A stretch of 64,000 bases of DNA from Adiantum capillus-veneris. Taxonomy: Eukaryota > Streptophyta > Polypodiopsida > Polypodiales > Pteridaceae. Below are positions 37,157-48,790 of the stretch, piece by piece (positions within the stretch are counted from its first letter, which is position 1; the number at the start of each line of letters is the position of its first letter). The translations under genes were made by a program, and so were the position numbers. The notes under the pieces were generated by a model. It saw only the letters and a program-made list of their open reading frames with translations, was not told the DNA's origin and did no database searches. Where the stretch lies: positions 145,443,234 through 145,507,233 of the forward strand of contig CM043958.1 of assembly GCA_014529385.2 (NCBI GenBank). Direction: 5' to 3'.

Positions 37157-37419
37157 ATCGACGACAGCTTGAAACTTATGGTTATGATTGAACTAGGTAC
37201 CTTATATACTAAGGTCACCTTAGGTTAACCAAAAATAGAGTTCAAGGGTAAAAATGGCTGTGTATTTACAATCTGGAAGTGTCATTGCACCCCGACTTCT
37301 GCAACTAGACTACCTACTTATTACAAATGATGTTTATAACCATAATCCTCAGCATTTCATAACTCTCAAGAAATAAGGCTTTGTTGAGCTATGTCGTGCT
37401 GTTGACCCAGCCATCAACA
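36425..37419 (-). repeat. 3' LTR of the Gypsy-type element
   Basis: 995 bp. It includes a long (CT)n(CA)n tract (37077-37156) that is nearly absent from the partner LTR, and a short duplication 'cactaggatacacc' not seen there. Confidence 0.92.
37077..37156. repeat. (CT)n(CA)n microsatellite inside the 3' LTR
   Basis: About 69 bp CT and 11 bp CA. The equivalent site in the 5' LTR (about 47072-47099) has only a short interrupted CT run and CACACACA. Confidence 0.95.
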
Positions 37420-37436
37420 CTCCCCCCCTCCGCGTT
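37420..37436 (-). other. polypurine tract of the Gypsy-type element
   Basis: 'ctcccccccctccgcg' on the plus strand, that is a G-rich purine run immediately before the 3' LTR on the coding strand. It would prime plus-strand DNA synthesis. Confidence 0.8.
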
Positions 37437-37489
37437 CATGTCGTCCCTGTCATGACCTAGTTGTCAATGTCGGTGTGTTCTTTGTTGTC

Positions 37490-37965
<476 letters not shown>

Positions 37966-39469
37966 TGTGTGATGTGTAAATCATTATACTAATTCTACTT
38001 GATACATGACTTTATTAAAGCCCGCCAAACCCCAGTTAATTTCCCAAGTTAGTAACTTGCGTCAAAAGGGCTTATCCAACATCATTCGCAATAGACAACC
38101 ATCTATGAGCTATCATCGTCCATTTGTCCCCAAAATTCATAAACATGATTTACAAGGTATGTAGATGGCTATCATGGCTTCATATTTGAAAATTTTACAT
38201 CTTCGGTTTGGCTAAGAGTTAGACTTTTTTCTTTCTTTTTTGAAACCCTTAGCTTGTTCTCTCTATGCATATCCTCCTGAGACAAAGTTTGGCTTGATTT
38301 GAACTTGTATTTCACACTTTTTGGACTTCAGTCTAAGAAATGACTGATGGGCATTGTTGGCACCTTCTGGTTGCCAAACACATGTAGAACCAATGATGAT
38401 TATCAAAATGGGCTTGATCCTTGGTTGCTCTTGCAGACATCTATCATGATAGATGACTAATTGTCTTCTTGCTGCCCTTATTTTGTTTGTCAGTATTGTT
38501 AATCCCTTTTGTTTGTGAGGCTTCATTAAGTCACATACAAGATAGAAGAATACAGTATAAAGATCTACTCCCTGTATACGGCCTTCTCGTTGCATGAAGT
38601 GTCTAATGGAAACTTTACACTTGATGGCTGCTTTTGTTTAGTTGCATCACCAACTTCCTTTGTCCTTGAAGACCTTTTCCTGTACCTTCCTCTCTTTGTA
38701 CTGCTCGACATCTCTTGAGTCTTTTCTTCATCTTGATTATGGATTTTTCTTGCTTTTTCTTTTCATCTCAAAAATAACAAAATAGAACCAAAAATCAAGT
38801 CAACTCAAAAAGCAAAATTATTCTAATAGAATTTGAAACGCTATGTACACTATATAATGTCCCTAGGGGCTCATATATGGCTTTTGTTCCCATATTCCTC
38901 TTGTAATGCTATTATGAGGGCATATACTCTGAATTTTATCAAAAAATTATCGCAATCAAACGCAAAAACCCAATATAACTCACAAAACATTGCCCTCTAA
39001 TATTCATAATATTAGGTCTGCATTTAGAATGCCTCCCTTCCTCCTATTTGGAGTCCTCCTTGACGACAGGGTATCGCCAAGGGTATGTGTTGTGCTTGGG
39101 CAATCAAAAATTGTGCCTATGCAGGCCTTGTAATGTAGCCCTATTATGCATACACAGTCAATGCATGGAAAAGATTTATGATGTGCAAGATGTGGGTATA
39201 ATAAATTTTCTTATTGGCATTTGCTGGCGAAGCTTCCTATTCTAAGCAATGTGAGTTTCTTTGAAACTCATGTGTCGTGTGCTTGATGGAAGGTTGTAGA
39301 GATTTTTGAAGGCATACTTATTTGTTCGATGCTTCTTTGGAATCCAGTTTAGCCTTCTGGTTGGTTTTTGTATTTGGCATTGTTCCTCAACAGTGGGTTC
39401 TTCTTCTAACTGTACTATAATCGTAGGAGGAATTGAAAGAATTCAAGTGGCGGTGCCATAACAACAATG
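37966..39469. other. internal region of the Gypsy-type element, unassigned
   Basis: One minus-strand frame (38595-38263, 110 codons, KIRAARRQLVIYHDRCLQEQ) looks protein-like, but I recognise no family. No RT, RNase H or integrase motif is found. Confidence 0.4.
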
Positions 39470-40805
39470 TTATTGGTTTCCTTTGGGATCCACTTCTTTG
39501 TGATTACTGGCTGCTTCATTTTGGTGCTGCTCATTTAGGACCCATACTTGTCCCTGCTTTGTTTGTGTTTGAAGAGACTTCTTTGGGATCCACCTTATCT
39601 TTGTGTGAGTCTTCAACGGTCTTTGCTTCATTCCTTGTACTCTTGGTTGGCGACGAGATTCAAACTTTGGGAATTGACACTTTGGGAGTTGATAATTTAA
39701 CCGCTTTGGAATCCAAATGAACCCTTGACCTCTTTGTGCTTGAGTCAACTTCTTTCGAACCCAAATCTCTGCGGAAGCTTGCAACTGTGACTTTCTTCGC
39801 CATTCTTCCCTGCTTCGATTGATTTCTTTTTGGCATTGGATCTTGTGATTTTTCATCAAAGATCTATGTCTTCTTGATCCATACCTGTTTTTGGCCAATC
39901 TGGCTCTTTGGTATTCATATTTTTTGAACTTTTTGGTTATGACTTGTTGTTCTTTTCTTTTGGCCATCCTTGATTGTTACTGAAGCTGTTAGTGACCGTG
40001 ATGATCTGAGTTGTTGGTAGGGGATGTCATAAGAATCATCATTGTCACTACCATCCTCAGCAAGGTAACATTCTAGAACTTTCTCGTTGTGGTTTGGCCG
40101 GTTATGGAAAGTTGTTATGTGCTTGCTCTTCGATTGTTGTTTCTGGGATGACTTTTCTAACCATTTGATTAGAGCGTTGGTAGCTCGTTGACACGGCTGT
40201 GCTCTTCTTAGCTGAGTATTTTCTTCATATATAGGAGCCACATATGAGGATGCTTGTTGCAGTTTTGTTTCCATCGAGGATTTTGGAATCCACTTTTGTT
40301 GCACTTTATGCTTGTAGCGGTGACATTGGTTCTTGGGTTTTTAATATGGACAATCATAAAATCGTGCATTTGTTAAAGTGTTGTTCATGTCAGCTGCTGG
40401 GTCGTCTGGATTTCCATTTTCAACATCTTCTTGAAGCTCCAAGTGTTCTATAGAATCATAGAACTCGTCTTCGTTTTCTTGGATCACACTCACTGCAAAA
40501 TAAGGAACGACATCGTAGCCATTTTCATCACAAAATTTTGTTGTTGGATCGTCTTGAATAGCGCACACATCAAGAGTTGCCAAGATGTGTTTCCATTCGA
40601 GTGGCTCTAATTCTTCCTCAGAAAAGGGTTCTGGGATGTAATCCATATCTTCAATTGCCCTTTCTAGGATGCCTTCCTCTTTATTTAAGCTTCCACATTG
40701 CGAAGCTCCACACATCCACAGTTCTTTAGGCTTACCCAACCATGTTGGAAGTTCTGATCCTGCTACAATAGCGGAATCAAACTCCTCCATAGGTGTTCTT
40801 GTCAC
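39470..40805 (-). CDS. C-terminal spacer region of the Gypsy-type polyprotein
   Basis: Three abutting minus-strand frames downstream of the protease. 40805-40341: acidic, with FSEEELEPLEW and EDEFYDSIEHLELQED. 40304-39915: basic/Gln-rich, with QQKWIPKS. 39967-39470: very basic, with repeated W[IV]PK motifs such as GFIWIPKRL and IRWIPKKS. In Gypsy elements such a spacer normally leads from protease to reverse transcriptase. Here no reverse transcriptase follows. The frames overlap or abut and were probably one reading frame. Function unknown. Confidence 0.5.
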
Positions 40806-40815
40806 ATCCCTGTAG

Positions 40816-41550
40816 CTAGTCCTTCATATTTATCTTTCCCGTGGTTTCCATATGTCTCAAGTAGATATGGTCATAACCCCAATCTTGGACCATTTTCAGT
40901 TGTTGTATGAATGGTCTTCCTAGAATGCTATCATAGTTGTTCTTCTTGCCAAAGTCAATGATAGCAAAGGTTTGCTCATACTCAATGCCACAAGAAGTAA
41001 CAACAACTGATTTTTCTAGCAATCCCATGAGCCTTTCTCTATGTATGTATGTAAGCTGCAGTTTCATCCTTGTAGCCCTCACTACTGGTTTTTCCCATTT
41101 TTCCGAGATGTCTTTTGTTGCGATGGAAATGCCGGCTCCACTGTCAAGGATTGCCATGGTTTTTACACCTTGGAATTCCATGAGAAGAGTGGTGTTCCCA
41201 TTTTCTCCTTCATAATACTCTCCAACCTTGTTTAATGGAATTGGCATGGTGTTCAGCTGAGGCATTTCTAGCTCTTTGATCCCTTCCTCGATTTGAGTCA
41301 TTGGGTTTTTAACACCAAGTTTCTCTAGGCATTTTTCCACAGTAGCCCACATGTTTGGTCTTATTCTGAGCAACTGGGCTAACGTTATTGTACAGGTGAT
41401 TGGGGTAAATAAAATATCTATCAACCCTTTTGAATCAATGACCTTGTTGGGAGACAGTCTATGTGATGGGACTGCAACAACATCTGACTTGGCCTCATAC
41501 TCTCTCGTATAGGATGGTAGTGTTCTTAGCGAATCGGACTGATTGTCCAT
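40816..41550 (-). CDS. retropepsin-like aspartic protease of the Gypsy-type element
   Basis: 245-codon open frame. The protease fold is marked by VKTMAILDSGAGISIAT (catalytic DSGA, about residue 130), then a hydrophobic strand FAIIDFG and YDSILGRPFIQQLKMVQDWG near the C-terminus, the ILGRPF.Q pattern of Ty3/Gypsy proteases. The N-terminal part has an LLRIRPNMWATVEKCLEKLG helix pair of the kind found between gag and protease. It is uninterrupted, so this part of the element is fairly well kept. It would cleave gag if expressed. Confidence 0.8.
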   Translation of the reverse strand: MDNQSDSLRTLPSYTREYEAKSDVVAVPSHRLSPNKVIDSKGLIDILFTPITCTITLAQLLRIRPNMWATVEKCLEKLGVKNPMTQIEEGIKELEMPQLNTMPIPLNKVGEYYEGENGNTTLLMEFQGVKTMAILDSGAGISIATKDISEKWEKPVVRATRMKLQLTYIHRERLMGLLEKSVVVTSCGIEYEQTFAIIDFGKKNNYDSILGRPFIQQLKMVQDWGYDHIYLRHMETTGKINMKD

Positions 41551-42173
41551 AGACTGTACAAATCCTTTGTCTCCCTAATGCAATTCCATTTCTAGATTCA
41601 TTTGAGATCCAGCCTCAAATTCCTCTATTGGTGGAAGAGACACTCCTCTTCCATCACTCATTTGGTTTACTCGTTTGCTTATCTCACTTGCTTCATTGGC
41701 CTCTTTGACTTGTTTCCAATTCGTCAAGACCATCTATTTCTTTACAGTTGTCAGGTGTAGTTATGTGAAATCGCATGGAAGAGTTATCCGTGGTATTCAG
41801 CACTATCCTTGGTTGTAATGAGAGGTCCTTGAGATTTGGTCCGCGCTCGTGATTGGAATCTGGCTCTTTTCGTTCTTGGTTTGGTGGGATTACTAGTGTA
41901 GGTGGGGTAGGGATGACATCTCAGGTTTTCCAACTTGTGGTTCTAGTAAGGCTTGGGATTTTTGAATCATTTTTCTGCAAATTTCAAGCCCGTCCTTTTC
42001 TAGTTCTGCATATGGATATGTCATCCACCTCTGTTCTTGGGTTTGGTTGTTTTTGAGCCGTGTTTCATAGATTTTAGGAGGGCGTCTAATGGCTCATTGA
42101 CCTTCTCTGATCCTCCTGAACTAGCACTTCTCAATTTCTCATCTGTGGATGGTTCTTCTAGAGGTTGAGACAT

Positions 42174-42422
42174 CTACTTAAGAGAAAATGCAACCATTTC
42201 CTCATGTTGTCTTATCTTCTCTTTAGCTTGGGTAAGCTTCTTAGCTAGGGATTCCAGCTCTCGTTCCCTACGTGATTTCATCCTAGCCTTTCTAGATTTC
42301 CAACTGTTTTTTTTGCTCTTGGTTTTTTGACTAGGTGCGTAGGTCTTTGGCTCACCTATCTCTAGACTCGCGTCAGACTTCAGTTTCTGTTTTCTCTGTC
42401 TTTGGGTTCTCAGCAGCTTCAT
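42174..42422 (-). CDS. basic coiled-coil segment of gag
   Basis: 82 codons, extremely Lys/Arg-rich, with a heptad-like stretch RELESLAKKLTQAKEKIRQHE. It lies between the zinc-knuckle part of gag and the protease. Probably part of the gag polyprotein separated by a frame break, with a role in RNA binding or oligomerisation. This is inferred only from composition and position. Confidence 0.5.
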   Translation of the reverse strand: MKLLRTQRQRKQKLKSDASLEIGEPKTYAPSQKTKSKKNSWKSRKARMKSRRERELESLAKKLTQAKEKIRQHEEMVAFSLK

Positions 42423-42474
42423 TTTGAGCTTGAACTCTCGTAACTACTTGAACTGGTACAACATTTTCATTTTT

Positions 42475-43448
42475 TTAGCTACTGGGTAGGTGAACAATTC
42501 CTGAGACATTCGTTGTGATTTCACTGACTTGGTTTGGGTTTTTGGGACATTTGGAGATCAAGTGAGTGATACCACAGTCAAGACAATAGGCATTCACTTG
42601 AGTAATCTCCATCTGAGGACATTGTTTGACCAAGTGGTTGTCACGACTTTTGTGACAACCTATCTCTGGTTGAGGAGCTTCTTCTTGCTGCTCCTCTTGG
42701 CTGTAAAGAGGCTCTGACATTGCTAAGCCTCTATTAGCAAGGAACCGCAATGTCCTTTCGTCCATCTCATATCTTCTTTCTTTAGGTCTAAACGCAGGAG
42801 GTTGAGGTTGTATCGGCCTCACCACTCCATTTGTTTCTCTCATCTTTTGACGCTTTGAAGGGTCGCACCCAATTTGGTGATTATAATACATTGTAGCTGG
42901 TACTATCGCTTTTTTATTAGATGGTCCCATCATCTGTGTGTATCTCATGTCTGTAGGCAATCTAGCACCCGACAACATAGGTTGTTGTCCTAAGACAGGT
43001 TGTGGCCTTCAAACTCCTACTGGACCTAGCACATTCTCCATAGCGTATCTATGAGGAGTAGGTGCTACTGGAATAGGTTGTACATACCTTCCCCTAGAAT
43101 ATTCCATGCCATAGTAACACTCTTCTCTCGTATGGTTTGTCCATTCTCTCTCAATTTCGCACCATAGAGGTTGTGGAGGTCAGATTTGACTAGAGGAGCA
43201 AGTCAATGAGCTAATCCTTCTATAAGCTTCATTTTCTCACTAGATACCTCAGGCTTTATAGTGGGTTGGATTCTTGGTGAATCACTCCTCTGCGAAGATG
43301 TGTCACTCTCACTCTCAGTATCATATTTTCTAAAGGTTCTGCTCTGATTTGGATAGGAGTAAGTTATAAGGGGTGGTGATGGTACATATGGTTCTGTTGG
43401 AACCGTAATTCCACCTCTATAAAATTCATGCTCATCAAGCAGACTCAC
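42475..43448 (-). pseudogene. gag of the Gypsy-type element (CCHC nucleocapsid)
   Basis: Two frames. 43448-43203 is a Pro/Ser-rich N-terminal part (FYRGGITVPTEPYVPSPP). After stops, 42978-42475 has a capsid-like stretch and two knuckle-like clusters: CHKSRDNHLVKQC (first Cys shifted) and CLDCGITHLISKC, the latter a good CX2CX4HX4C. It ends at 42475 just before the coiled-coil frame. Typical Gypsy gag capsid motifs are weak. Confidence 0.65.
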
Positions 43449-43449
43449 T

Positions 43450-46355
43450 TAAGGAGGCATGTCTGCCATCTCTGTGATCATTTCATCTCTCGTTATCGCT
43501 CTAGAAGGGAAACCAAGTGGCTCCCTTTTTGGAATTCTTGTAGGAATTCTTGTGCTTGGTGGAGATATCTATGGTCCTTCTAAAATTCATGTTCTACGGT
43601 TGCATCTAGGTACAGCCATGGTGGTAATGTAGTTGGGCTTGTGTCAAAATGTGGATAGATTGGCATTTAAGCACTTCTACCTTGGCTTGCCATACCTCTG
43701 GTCATATCTTGGTAGATTGGTAGATTGGCTTTCCATCCTGATGATCTTAAATTTCTTGATGTCAGGCCCACTCAATACTCTTAAGATAGTTCTTAATAAG
43801 CACCTTTGGCCCCTTGTTAAGTCCCTAAGAGTCAAGTCTGGGTGGTCTTTTGACCTCTGGATACTGGTTCTGGGTACCCTAAAATTTTGGATTTAGGAAA
43901 CCTGGGAAAATTCAGCTCTAAAACCAAAGCTTTTCTCTTAGCTAAACCTGACTCAATTTGGAGTTCCCTAGAACAATTTTGGTGTACTGCACTTGACACA
44001 ATACTCAAAAACAGTTTCAGGATCAAGGATTTTTGCTTGTATCTTGACCAAATGTGACCCAAATTTGTTGAAACTTGGTCATTATGCTTACTTTATAGTA
44101 CTTAACACTTCTAGAAGTTCAATGTGAGTTTTCACCTCCAAATTAGGGCTAGAGACACCATACACATATAAAGTCTATGTGCTCAAAATTTGACAAAATT
44201 TGGTATGTGAGCTCTCCTTGATGTCCTCTACCCATTGCAAGTTTCACTTTGTGAATTTAACCTTTATTTTGACACTTGATATATTATACACGTATAATGT
44301 CTTTTGTGGCTGAATGAGGTGACTTTTATTCCATTGATTCCTTATCACTCAAGCAACTCTCAGCAAGTTTCAGAATTCAATTTGGACATTTTTTGAGCAA
44401 GTTAAGACCAATATAAGCTTGAATCTGCAGTTTTCTGTCTTTTGCTCTTTGCAAGCCCAAATGAGCTCCAAATTCTATGAAATTTTGGCTAGGGACTTCT
44501 TTAATGCTCTAGGACACTGAGGTATACTCAAATGTCCAATTTGACCCAAATCTGGCCTCTAAGACATTATACACCTATAAAGTCTTTTTGCTCAGATTTC
44601 ACTTAGATTTCTACCCAAGGTACTCCTTGATGCATACAACAAGAATATGTGATTACAACAAATTTTGGATGTCAAAATTCTCAAAATCACCACTTTTTTT
44701 ACCTTTACCTTCTTGTATCTGCAAACATCTCTTTAAGTGCAAAAGTATGTGTCCAAATGAGATGAAATTTTGCAAACAGGCTTAAAACGTCATTTTCCAA
44801 ACCCCTATGTGGTCAAAAGTGAAATTTTACTCTCAGATCTGGTCTTCAGACATTATATCCGAATAATGTCTATGTGCTCAAATTTTAACAAAATTTGGTA
44901 TGCGAGCTTGTCTTGTGGTGCTTAACACCCTGGTAAGCTCATATCTCAATTTCGATCTCTAAAAGTGCCGTTTAGACATCATACGTGTATGATGTCTAAC
45001 TGGTCATAATGAAGTGAGTTTCACTCCAAAAGTTCCTCTCTATATTGGCAACTCACAACAAGTTTCATGATTGAATTTTGACACTTTTTGAGCAAGTTAT
45101 GGCCAATACAAGCATTCACTTGCTTAGATGCATTTATGGTCTTTTGAAACTCAATAGTGATCCAAATTTGTTGAAATTTGGCCTATATGATTCCTAAATT
45201 TGTAGATCACAAGGGTACACTCAATGTAACTTTTGACCTCAGATCTGGTCTCTAAGACATCATACGCGTATGATGTCTTTTGCTCAGATTTTAGTTATGT
45301 TTCTACCAAAGGTGCCCCTTAGTGTGTGGAACAAGAATATGTGCTCACAACAAATTTTGGATGTCAAAATTGCTCAAAATCATCACTTTTCATTAAAAAA
45401 ATCCCATGAAAGAGTAAAATCCCCCCAGTTTTCAATCTATAAGCCCAAATGAAATGAAACTTGGTGTATGTGCTCAACACAACAGAAGATGGGTATAATG
45501 TCAAAAGTTCCAAATTGCTGCCAAAATCACCCCTTACACGTCATACGTGTATGATGTCTACTGATGAATTTTTGTACAGTTTTCATCCACAAGCATCCCC
45601 AAGCCTCTAGCACTGGTTTTCAAGCACTCTTGCTAATTTTCATGCAAAAATGTGTTTAGAATCTTAGGTTTCTCTTTTTTCCGCTTCAGACACTCCGTCT
45701 TTTGCCTTTTGGGTGTTAAGATTTGGTCAAAACTCTAGTCTAAGTGTATACTTACAGTAAACCCCCCCTTCTGAACACACTGGTGCAATCATATTTTTCA
45801 AATTTGGTCTCCTTTTAGTCTTAAGACATTATACGCGTATAATGTCCAAGTTTACAGAATCAAATTTTTTGTACACAGAACCCTTGCACATGCCCTCTCA
45901 TATAGTCAGCATCAATCAGCCATGCAAAAATGTCAACAGAACTCTTTTTATTGCATTTTTATCCTCAAAAGCAGACTTTGTAGAGATCATGAATGCAAAC
46001 AAGCACTTTAGCAAATAAATCAATGATAGATAACTCTAGATCATAATCAAATCACTTACCTAAAGCTACTCCTACAAATCATATGAGGTTTTGCATCTAT
46101 GAGTAGAAAAACGCTTCAATGCCACACACGGACTAACAAATGCTTTTATCACCTCATAAACCAACAACTACTCTAATCTAAAAATCCTAACTAAATTTGC
46201 CTAGTCGTAGACCCTTGGCAAGGCACACACTTCCTGGCTATCCACGTGATCTCGGAAAAACCTCTTCCGGATCCACGTAGAAAAAATAATGCTTTCTTTA
46301 GCCGAAACTAAAGCAAGCAACCATAGTGTTAGTAGGAATACCTACCTAAGTCCTT
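43450..46355 (-). other. long leader of the Gypsy-type element with a diverged ~690-bp tandem repeat
   Basis: Non-coding region between the primer site and gag. Segment 44154-44848 and segment 44849-45536 are diverged copies (shared 'gagcaagtta', 'caacaaattttggatgtc', 'acaaaatttggtatg'), with a partial third copy after it. Each unit has three 22-bp palindromic sites (annotated separately). Confidence 0.75.
44154..45846. repeat. eight dispersed 22-bp palindromic sites
   Basis: Sites at 44154, 44280, 44563, 44849, 44975, 45256, 45537 and 45825, each 22 bp. The consensus half-site is GACATYATACG followed by its reverse complement, with central ACGCGT. Sites 45256 and 45825 are perfect palindromes, 44975 has one mismatched pair, and the rest are weaker. 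Spacings are 126, 283, 286, 126, 281, 281 and 288 bp. Confidence 0.9.
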
Positions 46356-46377
46356 GTATCCCCTGCAACGCCGCCAA
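46356..46377 (-). other. primer-binding site of the Gypsy-type element
   Basis: On the minus strand, TTGGCGGCGTTGCAGGGGAT directly follows the 5' LTR. It resembles the Gypsy consensus TGGCGCCGTTGCCGGGGA. Confidence 0.8.
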
Positions 46378-47381
46378 TGTTGCAGGAGCGAATCACACCA
46401 CCTATAAAGTGCATGCAGCACAACCTAGATCAACATAATGTCAATCGAGGACACAAGTGATACGATAGGCACATGGAGGAAATCTCTTTAGCTTGTCAGG
46501 CTGAGACCATCCTACACATACAACACTCTGGAAGGCCAACTAAACCACAATCTAGAATCTCACTATTCTCAACTACACCACCTAACCCTCATACACATAA
46601 ACGAAAGGAAACCCATCAAATCATACTAGAATCATACGAACTTAAGGAACACCATCCCCTCACTAGGATACACCCTAAGCCTCTACACTCAAAACTCTAG
46701 CTCTAAACCCATCTGCAAAAAACACATATAAAGACAGCTGGTGGATTTCGGAAGTGTCCGAAACTGAAATCTATGAGTACATATGCGTAGCTTATGTCTC
46801 TACGATTCTGATGACTACTTGCAGGCAAAAAACAAGCATCGTTCCTATGCGATCTTATGTCGCTACAATTCTAATGACTACTTGCAGGCAAAAAACAAAC
46901 ATCGTCTGGTATACTTACGGCCATGAGTAGCTCATAGATGTGCGAGCACGTATGCTCCATTCCACGAGGAGTGCTTGGCGTTGTCGCGTAGCTCTTGCCA
47001 AGGTTAGCGCGATGGTGAAGTCGGATCTACAATATGATGAATGAAGGGGGAGTAGCGCCAGGATGAAGCTCACGCTCTCTCTCTTCCTCTCTCACACACA
47101 GTCAATGGCAGCTTAAAACTTATGATATGATTAAAGTTTTTTTACAAAAATGACCTAGGTACCTTATATACGAAGGTCACTTTAGGTTAACCAAAAATAG
47201 AGTTCAAGGGGTAAAATGGCTTTGTATTTACAATCTGGAAGTGCCATTTGACCCCGGCTTCTACAACTAGACTACCTACTTATTACAAATGATGTTTATA
47301 ACCATAATCCTCAGCATTTCATAACTCTCAAGAAATAAGGCTTTGTTGAGTTATGTTGTGTTGTTGACCCAGCCGTCAACA
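46378..47381 (-). repeat. 5' LTR of the Gypsy-type element
   Basis: 1004 bp. It carries a tandem duplication of about 58 bp (46791-46848 and 46849-46908, shared 'ctacttgcaggcaaaaaaca') that is single in the other LTR. Confidence 0.92.
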
Positions 47382-47386
47382 CACAC

Positions 47387-48061
47387 CTATTCTACTCTAA
47401 CAAGGCAAAGGATGAACACGATGAAAAGGTCTTCGCACAATTGCCCAGTGAGCCACAAGTATTCAAAGCAATTGACAAGCGTGCCGCTTCTTGCAGCAAA
47501 ACAATAGCAATTCCATTGGATGCCAAGCATGCCAAGCAAACTGCAGGACTTCAAGCAACATTGTGCTTGAAGCCAGGCCTAGTGGTCGAGCTATGCACTG
47601 GAAACCTAGACATTCTCGACAGCCTCGTCAATGGTGCAAAAGGCATTTACAAGCTCTGCACTACATTCTCCAGCACGACATGCCTCTCGATTCATTTCAC
47701 CAACCCCAGCAAACGGCAAAAACAGAGATATGAACACCGTCATCTTCGCAACCCACTCACATCGGCTGGTTGGATGCCAATTCTTCGCATCGTACGTGAA
47801 TTCCAGATTGGCAAAAACCACTTCAACACCCTCACACACAAGCAATTCCCATTTCAGCATGTTGCGGCACGCACAATTCATCGATCGCAAGAGCTTACAC
47901 TCAACACATTGGCTTTCAACCCCAAAGGAATTAGACCTCATGGCCTCACCTACACTGCTCTCACACACATTCGTGACATTGCAAATCTTTATTTGGTAGA
48001 GAGCCTACTTCTTGACAACATCGTGTTGACCCATGTGTCCTCAAAGAGCTCCATAGGTTGA
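47387..48061 (+). pseudogene. Helitron RepHel piece 3: PIF1 helicase C-terminal half
   Basis: Resumes at the CACAC duplication, giving LFYSNKAKDEHDEKVFAQLP. It follows with CLKPGLVVELCTGNLDILDS and LVNGAKG (47570-47645, the NGxxG block), FPFQHVAARTIHRSQELTLN (47845-47905, helicase motif V/VI equivalent of AxTIHKsQG) and HIRDIANLYLVE (47965-48000). It ends TGA 48059-48061. The frame is open for the whole piece, so the helicase end is better kept than the Rep part. Confidence 0.87.
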
Positions 48062-48063
48062 GA

Positions 48064-48732
48064 ATGGAAGCAGCTTATCCTCCCATCCAAAAGCAGCTGC
48101 ATCTCCACCAAGATACACATTACATAGTGCAATCATTGAATGTTGTCTCCCTTAGAAACCATGCAAACGATATCATCCATGACAAAAGCCTAATGGCCTT
48201 CAACGTCCTCTGCCTACAAGAGCCTCGACAACATGCGACAAACATTCCAAGATTCCGCAATATATCCTCAACACAACTACACGGGATCTCCATTCTCCAT
48301 AAAATCAACCTAATACCTACACAAATACACATCTGCATAAATCAAACACTTGAAACAATCCATGCAACTTTCCACTGCGCCAACAAGTGCGTGGCCACAC
48401 TTGTCTCTCTCTACAAAGCACCGACATCATCACTCCCAGGGTTCCTGGAGAGCATCTCTAGTCTTCTCGATTCAACATGCACCATGCAACCACTGATCAT
48501 AATGGGATATTTCAACATTGACGCACTTGAGGAAACCAGCACATACAAAACCCTCTCCACCCTCATTCTCTAGCACGGACTCCACCAATTGATACACCAT
48601 CCAACCAAAGTACACAACTCTATGCTAGACCACATATGGATTAGCAATGACCTATCGCAAACCATGTCTGGCACCAACTACAACTCTTGGTCCGACCACT
48701 CCATTACATATCTCCTCATCGCAAAAAGCTAA
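48064..48732 (+). pseudogene. endonuclease/exonuclease/phosphatase-like domain of the Helentron
   Basis: Starts within 3 bp of the helicase stop in a different frame, as expected if one long polyprotein suffered a frameshift. Landmarks: IVQSLNVVSLRNHANDI (48125-48175), FNVLCLQEPR (48200-48230, motif LQE with the metal-binding Glu), HGISILHKINL, LVSLYKAPTSSLPGFL (48400-48445), PLIIMGYFNID (48490-48525, GDFN motif with Asp replaced by Tyr), DHIWIS (48630) and a final SDHSI (48695-48710). This is the AP-endonuclease/LINE-endonuclease fold order. One in-frame TAG occurs at 48571-48573 and the stop is TAA 48730-48732. The D-to-Y change in GDFN would probably kill catalysis. Confidence 0.85.
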
Positions 48733-48790
48733 CATTCTCTTACCTTCTGGAGGCCATCATGAGTTCTCACCTTGTTCTTCTATGTAGTGT
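48733..48790 (+). other. candidate 3' end region of the Helentron
   Basis: 'ctcttaccttctggaggcca' followed by 'gttctcaccttgtt' lies just after the endonuclease stop. Similar blocks occur at 55810-55850 and about 56313-56356 without any coding part, so it may be the conserved terminus of this family. No CTRR end or hairpin was confirmed. Confidence 0.3.

Noticed and set aside
44154-45846. CRISPR-like array
   Set aside because: Spacing is 126 or about 285 bp, the intervening sequence is itself repeated, and the host is a plant. These are palindromic sites in a retroelement leader.
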